Below, one piece after another: positions 25,073 through 33,841 of a stretch of DNA of 64,000 bases. The stretch's first letter is position 1, and the number at the start of each line of letters is the position of its first letter. Where the stretch lies: NCBI GenBank assembly GCA_904424815.1, contig CAJGBI010000001.1, positions 423,010 through 487,009 on the forward strand. The letters are read 5' to 3'. The notes under the pieces were generated by a model. It made no database searches, was not told where the DNA came from, and saw only the letters and a list, made by a program, of their open reading frames with translations. This DNA is from Puniceicoccaceae bacterium Marseille-Q1082 (GTDB lineage: Bacteria; Verrucomicrobiota; Verrucomicrobiia; Opitutales; Intestinicryptomonadaceae). The translations under genes were made by a program, and so were the position numbers.

Positions 25073-25744
25073 TTATTTATTAACCTTTGCGCAACTGTTG
25101 AGCATCCGCTCCGTCCACGCCTCGAATTCTCCGACGCTCCCAAAAATCGCCTCAGGGCGCAGGGCTTCAAGCTCCGCCTGATCCGACAGTTTGGTTTTCG
25201 CCCACGCAGCGCAGAGCGGGCGTATGCCCGCGGCGCGGGCGTCGAGCACATCTTGGGCGACGTCGCCCACGTACCACGTCCGTTTCGGATCAGCGCCCCA
25301 TTCGCGCAGGAGGCTCGAAATGTTTTCGGGCTTTACGGAGCCGTTTAGGCCGCCGCAGCGGATTCCGTCGAACATATCGCGGATTCCGTAGAAACCGAGC
25401 GACGCTTCCGCCGTTCTGGGGTGCTTGCCGGTCACGAGCCCGAGTTTCCAGCCCGCGCCCTTTATTTTCCGCAAAATGCCGCCGATGCCGTCAAAGGGCT
25501 CGGGGGAATATTTCGCGTGCAGGGCGCGGTATTGGTTTATGTACGATTCAAACAGGTTTTCGGCGCGCTCCGGCGTCATTTTGGCGAACATCCCGAGCTC
25601 GTTGGCGCCGAAGTTGGAGACCACCTCGCGCTTGGACGGCTCCGGCAGGCCGTTGTCGGCGTATGCCGCGCGTATCGCCGCCAGGGAGAGCGGAATTGTT
25701 TCGGCTATCGTTCCGTCAAAATCGAATATAAAGGCGTTTTCCAT
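25073..25744 (-). CDS. HAD-family phosphatase (phosphoglycolate phosphatase/PpaX-like)
   Basis: 223 residues with HAD motif I FIFDFDGTIAET near the N-terminus, a helical cap (residues ~15-85), motif II in LGLVTGKHP, motif III K in GSVKPE and motif IV in WYVGDVAQDVLDARAAG. The C1-cap subfamily fits a phosphoglycolate phosphatase or beta-phosphoglucomutase-like enzyme; substrate unknown. ATG 25744 begins the motif-I strand after MENA; a longer in-frame start is unlikely. Confidence 0.85.
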   Translation of the reverse strand: MENAFIFDFDGTIAETIPLSLAAIRAAYADNGLPEPSKREVVSNFGANELGMFAKMTPERAENLFESYINQYRALHAKYSPEPFDGIGGILRKIKGAGWKLGLVTGKHPRTAEASLGFYGIRDMFDGIRCGGLNGSVKPENISSLLREWGADPKRTWYVGDVAQDVLDARAAGIRPLCAAWAKTKLSDQAELEALRPEAIFGSVGEFEAWTERMLNSCAKVNK

Positions 25745-25959
25745 TTTCGTTTTGCATTGGCCGCCGGTTGGCGAATTGCCCGCGTATCCTTGGAGATTTT
25801 CCCCGCGAGTCAACAAACAAAATCCAGCGCAGGATCCGTCGCGCCGCGCGGTCCGGACGCCTTAACGGAAGGGGCCGGGACTGCCGCGCGCTTCGCAAAG
25901 CGGCAAATCCGCTTCGGGGGCGGCGTCCCGCGCACGGGGTCGCCCGCGGGCGCGCGGCG

Positions 25960-27867
25960 TCATTTCCCCCCGCCGCGCTCTTTTGAGATTTCGAGTATCG
26001 CGCGCATAAAATCCCTGTAATAGGTTTCGGAATCCGGCTTTGTTAGCGGAATTTCGCGGAATCCCGCAGGCGCGGAGCTCCCCGTCTTTGCGCAGGTCGC
26101 GGACTTTTTTGCCTTGACGACCACCCCGTAAAATTTTCCGCCGCGCGTCACTATTGAATCTCCGTCTTCGCATTCTGATATTACGTTCAAAACCCCGGGC
26201 GACGGAACGGATATTTCGGCGGGGGAGCTTTTGAAGCCGAAATTTTTTGAAAATAGCGCGATTTCTCCGGCGTCTATGCAGTCTCCGGCTATCCCGAGGG
26301 CGGTGCCTGAGGCGTTTTCCACCGGTATGAAAACGCGGCCCTCTGCGTCCGCGAATACGGATTTCGGCGAGAACGAAAACGGCTTTCCGCCGCGCTTTCG
26401 GACGCGCATGCCGAGCTTGTATACTCCCCCGTCGGCGATTTGCTTCAAGCCGAATCCGACAGCGTCGAACCCGCAGACGGCGAATTTCCCGACGTCGGTC
26501 TCCACTATCGGCGCCTTCACGGATATGTCGAAAGACTCGTTTATGTAGGCGTCCTCCTCCATTGTGAAGTTTACATCGCACACGGCGTCCGCCCATCGGG
26601 AAATTGGAAAGGCGGAGTCTGGTTGCTCTCCGTCCCCGACAGGTTCTGCGCCTTCGGGAGGATTTGCAAAGTGCGCAAACGCCGCAGTGGCGGCGGCTCC
26701 GAGCAGCGCGCACAGTATAGCAGCCCCCGCCGCCGCCCGCGCCCGAAAGCGCGTCTTGTCGATTTCCCTTGCCGCGGAGAATATGTAGCCGTAGGGCAGG
26801 GCGGCGGCCGCCGCTGCGGCCGACAGGCAGAATACCGCCAGCCATCTTAACGCCTCGGACTTTCCGAACAGGGCGGCTGCCGCGCCCGCAATTTCCGCGG
26901 CGGCGAGCGGATATCCCTTGTAGGCGTTTTTTGCGGCACGGGCGGCGAACGACGGGTGGCGGGCGGCGAATTCCGCCGCGCGCGGCCCCTTGCGCATCGC
27001 CGAGTACAAAAAGTCCATGCCGCGCTGCGAATTTTCGACGATAAAATCGAAAGAGCGCTTCGCGTTTTTGCCGCTTATGAAGAGAATCTGCTCGAGTTTT
27101 GCGGCGTTGTCCGGCGACTTGTCGAGCAGCGCGCAGATTTTCGAGACGCCCTCGGGAGAGTCCGCCGATTTCAGGACGGCGGAAAAGCCCGTCCACGTCT
27201 TTGTTTTTTCCGAGAGCGCCGCTATCGGCCCGAGGTTTTTTTTCAGCTCTTCGGCCGCCTTCGCGGGCGGGGATTTCAACGCCGATTTGAGCGCGCGCAG
27301 AATCGACTTTTCCAGCGGGGCGGCGAGAGATCCCGCGCGCTTGGCGATTTTCGCGAGCGACAGCGCGCCGTCCGCGGGAGGGAAGAGCGTTGTCGCGGCG
27401 CCCGCGGAGGCGAGCGCGAGCACGAACGGGTCGGCCTTCTCGTTTATGGCGGTTTCCTTTACGATGTCGCGCAAATCGCCATACAGCAGCAGGTCGGAAA
27501 GGGCGGCGCCCGCAAGAGCGTCGGCGCCGTCCACATCCCCCGTCGCGAATCCCCGCCCCACGGCACAGAGCCTTCCCCATGCGGAATTTCTGAGCTCCAC
27601 GGATTTCAAATATTTTTCGAGCAAAAACGCGCATTCGTCGGCGTCGCCGGTTTTGTTGGAGACGGCGTATTCGAGGCACGCGAAAGCTTCCGCCCTTTTG
27701 CCCTCTGCCCAACAGTTTTCCGCGAGCCCCGCGAAGTCGCAGTCGGGCAGGCGCGCGAGCTCTTCCAGGCCGTCGCGCGGATTTTCCGCCCGCGACGCCC
27801 AAAACGCCGCGGCGCAAAACAGCGAGAAAAACAGGGTTCTGAAAAAGATTTTAAAAACTCGGAACAT
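25960..27867 (-). CDS. Orphan membrane protein with extended soluble domains
   Basis: 635 residues, not recognised. An N-terminal signal or anchor (FRTLFFSLFCAAAFWASRAE) is followed by ~330 residues of repeat-like helices (Ala/Lys/Leu-rich, possibly TPR-like), then two adjacent membrane helices (~360-405). After these comes a ~220-residue beta-rich domain with GVYKLGMRVRKRGGKPFSF and GVLNVISECEDGDSIVTRGGKFYGVVVKAK, the latter resembling SH3-like strands. It starts only 23 bases from the divergent addB-like gene. AAAGGT precedes ATG 27867. A TTGACA at 27907-27912 (minus) is a likely -35. Function unknown. Confidence 0.7.
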   Translation of the reverse strand: MFRVFKIFFRTLFFSLFCAAAFWASRAENPRDGLEELARLPDCDFAGLAENCWAEGKRAEAFACLEYAVSNKTGDADECAFLLEKYLKSVELRNSAWGRLCAVGRGFATGDVDGADALAGAALSDLLLYGDLRDIVKETAINEKADPFVLALASAGAATTLFPPADGALSLAKIAKRAGSLAAPLEKSILRALKSALKSPPAKAAEELKKNLGPIAALSEKTKTWTGFSAVLKSADSPEGVSKICALLDKSPDNAAKLEQILFISGKNAKRSFDFIVENSQRGMDFLYSAMRKGPRAAEFAARHPSFAARAAKNAYKGYPLAAAEIAGAAAALFGKSEALRWLAVFCLSAAAAAAALPYGYIFSAAREIDKTRFRARAAAGAAILCALLGAAATAAFAHFANPPEGAEPVGDGEQPDSAFPISRWADAVCDVNFTMEEDAYINESFDISVKAPIVETDVGKFAVCGFDAVGFGLKQIADGGVYKLGMRVRKRGGKPFSFSPKSVFADAEGRVFIPVENASGTALGIAGDCIDAGEIALFSKNFGFKSSPAEISVPSPGVLNVISECEDGDSIVTRGGKFYGVVVKAKKSATCAKTGSSAPAGFREIPLTKPDSETYYRDFMRAILEISKERGGGK

Positions 27868-27890
27868 ACCTTTATCCGGAGGTTATCTGA

Positions 27891-30698
27891 ATGCCGGCCG
27901 CCGGACTGTCAAGCAAAACGGATTCGGCGCGCGCAAAACGTCTTGAAATAGCGCGGACGCCGGATAGTGTGGAGGGTATGGTGCATTTTGTGGATTCGCG
28001 CGAACCCGTCGCGGCGGCGCTTGCCGAATGGCTCGTATCCCGCTTCGGGCGCGAGCTGTCGGCGGTTCCTCCCGCCGTCGGCGCGTCGGTGTTGGCGCCG
28101 TCGCGGGCGGCGGCATCGGCGCTTTCGGCGGAATTTTTCGCGGCTCTTGCGCGGCGCGGAATGGCGGGGGCGGCGGACATTTTGTTTACCACCCTCGAGG
28201 CGGAAATTTCCAACCTCGCTGCGGGCGTAAAAACCGTTTCCGCCGCGCGGAATCTTTCTCTGTGGATGGAAGTCCTTTCCGGCGCGCGGGCCTCGGAATT
28301 TGAAAGCCTGTTCCCGTCGGGCGTTCCGTCGGCGGCGGACCGCCTGGCGTTCGCGCGCAAAATATCGGCGTTGCAGTTCGCGCTCGGCGAAAACCTGCAC
28401 ACGATTTCCTCCGCGGCGGCCAGGCTCGCGGACATCGCAGACGCTCCGGCGTGGAGGGAGCTGGCGGAGCTTGAGGGCCGGTATTTCGGGCTCCTGCGCG
28501 CAGCGGGTCTATCCTCGCGCGTGGAGGCCGTCGCACGCGCTCTCGAAGCCCTGCGCGGAGGGCGGCGGAAGTATGTGGCGGTCGGAATGGTCGACGGCTC
28601 GGGGCTTTTCAGGCGGTTTGCCGAGGCCGCTAAAATCGCGGACTTCGCCGTTTACGCTCCGGCGTCCGACGCCGGATTCTTCGACGAATTAGGGCTTCCG
28701 AAAGACTCCTATGCGGACCGCGAGCTCGGCATTGGGGCGGACTCCATAACTGTGTGCGAATCCGTGGCGGACGAATCGGAAATCGTGGCGGATCTCGCGG
28801 CCAGATACGGGGACGCGGCTCCGGACGCCCTTTCGGTGGCGTGCGAGCAGGCGTCGTCGGCGCCGCTGTTTAAGTCCGCGATGGAGTCGCGGGGGATTGC
28901 GGCGCGCGCCGCGTCCGAGGGCGGGCTTGCCGACACCGCGCTTTTCAGGCTTTTGTCGTCCCTCGGGGACTTGGCGAGCGGGGCTGATTTCCGCGCGGCA
29001 ATCGAACTCTGCAAAAACCCCTATTTTTCCAAAAAATATTTTTCGGCCGGCAGCCTCGAGCGCTTTTTGGAGGACATGGACGGCGTAGCCTCCTCCGCGA
29101 TTCCGGCGGATTTGCGCGCTGCGGAGGATTTTCTCGCCCGCCGGCGCGCGTTCCCGCCAGCGCCCACCGAAGCCGCGGGAACGGCGGCGGACATTTTGCG
29201 GGAAGTTTCTGAAATCGCGGAAGGGCTCTCTCCGGAGGGGGGCGGAGGCGCGCGGCGCGTGGGCGGAATCGTCTCCAAAATGGCGGGCGCGTACTTTTCG
29301 TCGGGCTCCGCGCCGGAAAGGGAGAGGGCGGCGTTCTCGGTTTTTTCGGAGGTTCTCGCGGAGCTCGAAGATTGTCCGGAAAATCTTTTTTCCGCCTCCG
29401 ACTGCATCGATATTTTTTCGGAGAGGCTCGCGGCGGAAACATTTTCTTCCGGCGGGCGGGCTGTGAAGCTTTCAGACTGGATGGAGGCGTTCTGGTCGCA
29501 AAAACCGCACGCGGTTATCGCCGACATGAACGACGGGGTAGTGCCGCTTTCGCAGCCGAATATCATGCTTCTTTCCGATTCATCGCGGAAAGTTTTGGGG
29601 CTTAGAAACGCGCGCTCGAGGCTTGCGCGCGACGCGTACATGCTTTGGGCGCTGGCGCGCTCCCGCTCAGGAAGCGGCCGCAGGCTCTCGGTAGTAGTGC
29701 CGCGCAGGAGCCGGACTTCCGACCCGCTGATGCCGTCTCCGCTTCTGCTTCGCGAAAACGATCTTCCCGCGCGCGTGAAACTGCTTTTTTCAGAAATTCC
29801 GCCTGAGCGCGAGAGGCCGCATTTCACCCCCCCGTGGAAGTTTTCGGCGCGCAACCCCGGGTATTCGCGCCCCCTTTCCCCGAGCGCGCTCAACGCCTAC
29901 ATCCGCTCTCCGTGGCTCTTTTATTTGGAGCGCGTTTTGAAAGCCGAGATCTTCGACGCCGAGAGGGAGGAAATGGACGCCGCGCAGTTCGGTTCGCTAT
30001 TCCACGGGGCGATGGAGGCGTTCGCCAGGTTCGGCCCGAGCGACTCCCGCGACGCCGCCGAAATATTCGAATTTCTCTCGCCGCGCCTCGATTCCCTGGC
30101 GCTCGCCGAATTCGGGAGGCGCCCGAGGGCGCAGGTGAGGATGCAGCTCGAAAACCTGCGCGGCAGGCTGAGGCGGGCGGCGGAAGTCCAGGCGGCGCGG
30201 CGGGCGGACGGCTGGAGGATAACCGACACTGAAAGGGAATTTTCCTTTTCAGAGGGGGGATTTGAATTTGCGGGGAGAATCGACAGGATAGACGCGCGCG
30301 AGTCCGGCGGGGCGGCGGAATTTGCCGTTCTCGACTACAAGACTATCGACAAAGTTTCGGGGGAGTTCGCCAAGAGCGAGCATCTGACGGCGAAGGGTGA
30401 ATGGAAAAATTTGCAGCTGCCGATATACATGCGCGCCGCCGCGGGCATGTATCCGGGCGCCGAGATTTCGTGCGGATATTTTCTCGCGCCAAAGGATTCG
30501 TCGCAGGCGCGGGTCGAGATGTGGGAGGATTTTTCGGCTGAGGATTTGGCGTCGGCTATGGAGAGGGCGGCGCAAATCGCGGCCGACATCAGGGACGGAA
30601 AGTTTTTCCCTTCGGGAAAAGTCCGCTTTGACGGGTTCGCCGACGTGTTCGGATTTTCGCATGGGGAAATGGAAAAGCTTGCGGAGTTTGGAAAATGA
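27891..30698 (+). CDS. addB: AddB-like recombination nuclease subunit
   Basis: 935 residues. The C-terminal PD-(D/E)xK nuclease domain (from ~680) has LSPSALNAYIRSPWLFYLERVL, FGSLFHGAMEAF, GRIDRID and VLDYKT, the catalytic D and DxK. The N-terminal two thirds resemble the inactive helicase half of AddB (VLAPSRAAASALS, no Walker A). The Cys residues that hold the Fe-S cluster in Bacillus AddB are absent: the first position is Ser and the C-terminus has none. ATG 27891 has GGAGGT 7 bases upstream. An alternative start is ATG 27978 (MVHFVDSREP), preceded by TTGAAA-16-TAGTGT at 27943-27970; the 29 extra residues look non-conserved. Its stop overlaps the addA start. Confidence 0.85.
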   Translation: MPAAGLSSKTDSARAKRLEIARTPDSVEGMVHFVDSREPVAAALAEWLVSRFGRELSAVPPAVGASVLAPSRAAASALSAEFFAALARRGMAGAADILFTTLEAEISNLAAGVKTVSAARNLSLWMEVLSGARASEFESLFPSGVPSAADRLAFARKISALQFALGENLHTISSAAARLADIADAPAWRELAELEGRYFGLLRAAGLSSRVEAVARALEALRGGRRKYVAVGMVDGSGLFRRFAEAAKIADFAVYAPASDAGFFDELGLPKDSYADRELGIGADSITVCESVADESEIVADLAARYGDAAPDALSVACEQASSAPLFKSAMESRGIAARAASEGGLADTALFRLLSSLGDLASGADFRAAIELCKNPYFSKKYFSAGSLERFLEDMDGVASSAIPADLRAAEDFLARRRAFPPAPTEAAGTAADILREVSEIAEGLSPEGGGGARRVGGIVSKMAGAYFSSGSAPERERAAFSVFSEVLAELEDCPENLFSASDCIDIFSERLAAETFSSGGRAVKLSDWMEAFWSQKPHAVIADMNDGVVPLSQPNIMLLSDSSRKVLGLRNARSRLARDAYMLWALARSRSGSGRRLSVVVPRRSRTSDPLMPSPLLLRENDLPARVKLLFSEIPPERERPHFTPPWKFSARNPGYSRPLSPSALNAYIRSPWLFYLERVLKAEIFDAEREEMDAAQFGSLFHGAMEAFARFGPSDSRDAAEIFEFLSPRLDSLALAEFGRRPRAQVRMQLENLRGRLRRAAEVQAARRADGWRITDTEREFSFSEGGFEFAGRIDRIDARESGGAAEFAVLDYKTIDKVSGEFAKSEHLTAKGEWKNLQLPIYMRAAAGMYPGAEISCGYFLAPKDSSQARVEMWEDFSAEDLASAMERAAQIAADIRDGKFFPSGKVRFDGFADVFGFSHGEMEKLAEFGK

Positions 30699-33600
30699 GG
30701 GGGCGCGGAAAAATTTTTGCCAACAGCAGAAGCCTCGCTTCGGCGGGGTCGGGAAAGACGTACAATCTGACGGGAAGGTACATCGCCCTAGCGCTCGAAG
30801 AGGAGGATCCCGCGTCGATAATCGCGCTTACTTTCACGCGCAAGTCGGCGGGCGAGTTTCTCGGCGAAATTCTCGGGCGGACGGCGGCGGCCGCTTCGTC
30901 GGATTCCGCAGCGCGCAGACTTTCAAGGGAGATATGCGGCGACGAAGCCGCGTATTCTAAATCCGATTTTCTCGCGCTGCTGCGCAGGCTCGCGGACAAT
31001 CTCGGCAGGCTGAGGCTCGGGACGATAGACTCGTTCTGTTCGTCGATGCTCGGGGCTTTCGCTGCGGATTTCGGAATATTTTCCGACATATCTGTGATGG
31101 ATCCGTTTTCCGAAAGGCGCGAAATTTCCGCCGTGCGCGAGAGGGTTTTCCGAAGGGTGTCGATGTCGAGGCGCGCGTTCGAGGATTTTTCCGAACTTGT
31201 GAAAAAGGCGACTTTCGGGCAGGAGGAAAAGTCGCTTTCGAGAAAGTTCGCGGAGCTCGCGGAGTCTTCGCGCAGAAAGCTGTGGGAGCATCCCGACCTC
31301 TCGGAGTGGGGCGACGAGCGGCTGTTTTCGCGCGTGAAGCCCGCCGATTGGAACCCCGCCGAATACGCGGAGGCTCTCTCGCGCCTCCGCGCTTTTGAAG
31401 CGGAGCTCGGAATCGAAAAGTGGGGGCTTTCAAAATTTTTTGCTGAATCGAATTGTTTCGCGCTCGCCCCATTCGTCCCCGCGGCGGCGGCAAAGCTTTC
31501 GGAAATCTTTCGGCGGCACGGGAAAATTCCCGCCTGCTGCAAGGTGGGCGTGTCGCGCCGCGAAACGGAGGTCCCCCCCGGGCTGGCTGGCGCGCTAACG
31601 GAGCTCTTCCGCGCGCTGCTGTCGTCGCACCTGCGCAGGCTCTGCTCGGCATCGCGCTCCCTCGGCGAAATTTGCGCGGCCTTTGAAAGGGAATATTCCG
31701 AAAGCGTGCGCGGCAGGGGAAAGCTCACGTTCGACGACATCCCGAAGATTCTCGCCGACCCCGAAAGGCGCATTGGCGCGCTTCTGATGGAGGAGCGCAT
31801 GGATTCGAAATTCAGGCACTGGATGTTCGACGAGTTCCAGGACACTTCGCGCATGCAGTGGGAGGTGTTCAAAAACCTCGTGGACGAGGCGGTCTGCGAC
31901 GAATCCCGCGCCAGATCGTTTTTCTACGTGGGAGACGTTAAGCAGTCCATATATTCGTGGCGCGGCGGGGATTTCAGGCTGTTCGGTGAGATATTTTCGG
32001 AGTACTCGCGCCTGGGGCTGATGGACGAGGGCGAGAAGCTCGTGAAGTCCTGGCGTTCCGGGCCGAATGTTATATCGCTCGTAAACGCGTTTTTTTCGGA
32101 CGCCGACGCCCTCGCCGGCGCGTTTACGCGCAGGGCGGCGGACGCTTTCTGCGGAATGTTTGACCTTCACGAATCCGCGCTTCCGGATAGGCCGTCGTAT
32201 GTGAGCCTGTCGCTGATTGGGCGCGCGGATGGGCAGGGGCGCGGAAATTCGCCCGCGGAGAAGGCGGCGGTGTGGGAGGAGGTCTACCGGATTTTGAGGC
32301 GGACGGATCCCCCGGGGCACGGGAAGTCGTGCGCGGTGCTTTTGCGCAAAAACGACGACGTGTCGGAGCTCGTCGACTATGTCCGCCGCAGGGCCTCCGA
32401 GGACTCCGTCCAGATGCCGATCGCGGGAGAGCTGGACATGCGCATTTGCGAGGGCAACATGATAGTCCCTCCATTCGCGCAAATAGTAAAGCGCCTCGCG
32501 CACCCCTCCGACACCGCGTCGTCGGCGATGCTCGATATGACGCCTGTGCGGGCGTTCTGCCGCGGCTTCGACGCGGACTTTTGCGCTCGAGCGCGCGAGG
32601 CGATAGAGTGCGGGGGGTATTCCGCGCTGTTTAAGGAATACGAGGATTTCATTCTATCGCCGGAGAAGTCGGGCGTCGAAAAACTCGACGGGTTTTCGCT
32701 CGAAATGCTCTCGAGGCTCGGCGAGGCGTGCGAGGAGTTCGACGCGACTCTCTCGGGCGGCGACGACGCCTTTATCGCGTTCTTGCGCTCCAAGACTTTC
32801 CGCTCCGGGACTGCTGAAAACACCGTCCAGGCGATGACCGTTCACAAGTCCAAAGGCTTGGGATTCGACATGGTCATCTTGCCCGACATCCACAAAATAT
32901 CCAACACCGTGCGCCCGGGGCTTAGCGAGCTGCGCGAGGGATGTTTCGGCGGCGGCGGGCGGTATTTGGGAATGATGATAATGCCTCCCAAAGACGTTTG
33001 CGCTCTCGACCCGCTGCTCTTCTCAAATTTGGAGCGTCTGCGCGACGCGCAGGCATTTGAGGGGATATGCGCGCTTTACGTCGCGCTTACGCGCGCCAAA
33101 AACGCCGTGTATGTGGTTATGCCAGAGCCTTCTCCGAAGTCCGCTCCCGCCGCGAAAAATCTCGCGCTTTCTGCTTTCGGGTCGCTCGGTTGCGATAGCT
33201 CCGGCAATTCGGCTTCGCTCGGAGACCCGCGGTGGTACGAGGCGGAGGGGAAGCGGAAGGCCTCTTTGAGGCCCGCAATAGAGCCGCTGGAAAATCCCGA
33301 CATTCCGCCGCCGCTTCCGGAACGGGAGAGGCCCTCGGAGCGCGCCGGCTCCGGAGCGGATTCCGGCGCGCTGAAATTCGGGGAGCTCGTCCACGAAATT
33401 TTGCGCGCGTGTTCAGAAGGCGGAATCGCAGCCGCGGAAAAGGCGGCGCCGATTCTTGGCGCGCGCTTCGGGGAAGCCGAAACCGCCGAGGCTTTTGAGG
33501 CGGCGCGCAGGCTTGTCGAATCGGAAAGCGGGAAAAAAGTTTTCGGCGGCGGGGCGGCGGAGGTTTACGCCGAACTGCCGTTCTGCTGCCCGTCGGGCGG

Positions 33601-33835
33601 GCGGGCGATAGCGGGCGTAATCGACAGGCTCGAAATTTTCAGGGATTCAGGCGGCGGCATTGCCGAGGCGCGCATCGTGGATTTCAAACCGTCAGCCGCG
33701 GGCGCGGCGGAAAAATACGGAAGGCAGCTGTCTCTCTACGCGGAGGGGGTCAGGGCGCTATTTAAGCCGCGCCGCGTAAGGGCGTTCGTGCTCGGATACG
33801 CGGACTGCGGGTTGGAGGAGGTCGGCGTAGGCTGA
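30695..33835 (+). CDS. addA: AddA-like helicase-nuclease (UvrD/RecB superfamily)
   Basis: 1046 residues; the motor and nuclease subunit of an AddAB-type double-strand-break resection enzyme. It has helicase motif I SAGSGKT (K21), Ia IIALTFTRKSAGEF, II MFDEFQDTS, III FFYVGDVKQSIYSWRGG, V VQAMTVHKSKGLGFDMVILPD and VI LYVALTRAK. A C-terminal RecB-like nuclease follows, with FGELVHEIL, GVIDRLE and IVDFKP. ATG 30695 overlaps the addB stop (ATGA). Its stop lies seven bases from the convergent GH2 gene's stop. Confidence 0.93.
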   Translation: MRGRGKIFANSRSLASAGSGKTYNLTGRYIALALEEEDPASIIALTFTRKSAGEFLGEILGRTAAAASSDSAARRLSREICGDEAAYSKSDFLALLRRLADNLGRLRLGTIDSFCSSMLGAFAADFGIFSDISVMDPFSERREISAVRERVFRRVSMSRRAFEDFSELVKKATFGQEEKSLSRKFAELAESSRRKLWEHPDLSEWGDERLFSRVKPADWNPAEYAEALSRLRAFEAELGIEKWGLSKFFAESNCFALAPFVPAAAAKLSEIFRRHGKIPACCKVGVSRRETEVPPGLAGALTELFRALLSSHLRRLCSASRSLGEICAAFEREYSESVRGRGKLTFDDIPKILADPERRIGALLMEERMDSKFRHWMFDEFQDTSRMQWEVFKNLVDEAVCDESRARSFFYVGDVKQSIYSWRGGDFRLFGEIFSEYSRLGLMDEGEKLVKSWRSGPNVISLVNAFFSDADALAGAFTRRAADAFCGMFDLHESALPDRPSYVSLSLIGRADGQGRGNSPAEKAAVWEEVYRILRRTDPPGHGKSCAVLLRKNDDVSELVDYVRRRASEDSVQMPIAGELDMRICEGNMIVPPFAQIVKRLAHPSDTASSAMLDMTPVRAFCRGFDADFCARAREAIECGGYSALFKEYEDFILSPEKSGVEKLDGFSLEMLSRLGEACEEFDATLSGGDDAFIAFLRSKTFRSGTAENTVQAMTVHKSKGLGFDMVILPDIHKISNTVRPGLSELREGCFGGGGRYLGMMIMPPKDVCALDPLLFSNLERLRDAQAFEGICALYVALTRAKNAVYVVMPEPSPKSAPAAKNLALSAFGSLGCDSSGNSASLGDPRWYEAEGKRKASLRPAIEPLENPDIPPPLPERERPSERAGSGADSGALKFGELVHEILRACSEGGIAAAEKAAPILGARFGEAETAEAFEAARRLVESESGKKVFGGGAAEVYAELPFCCPSGGRAIAGVIDRLEIFRDSGGGIAEARIVDFKPSAAGAAEKYGRQLSLYAEGVRALFKPRRVRAFVLGYADCGLEEVGVG

Positions 33836-33841
33836 CGGGCG

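Noticed and set aside
25862-27817. 651-codon minus-strand frame overlapping the orphan membrane protein
   Set aside because: It is Arg-dominated and low in complexity and lacks a signal sequence; the 635-residue frame has a signal peptide, membrane helices and normal composition.
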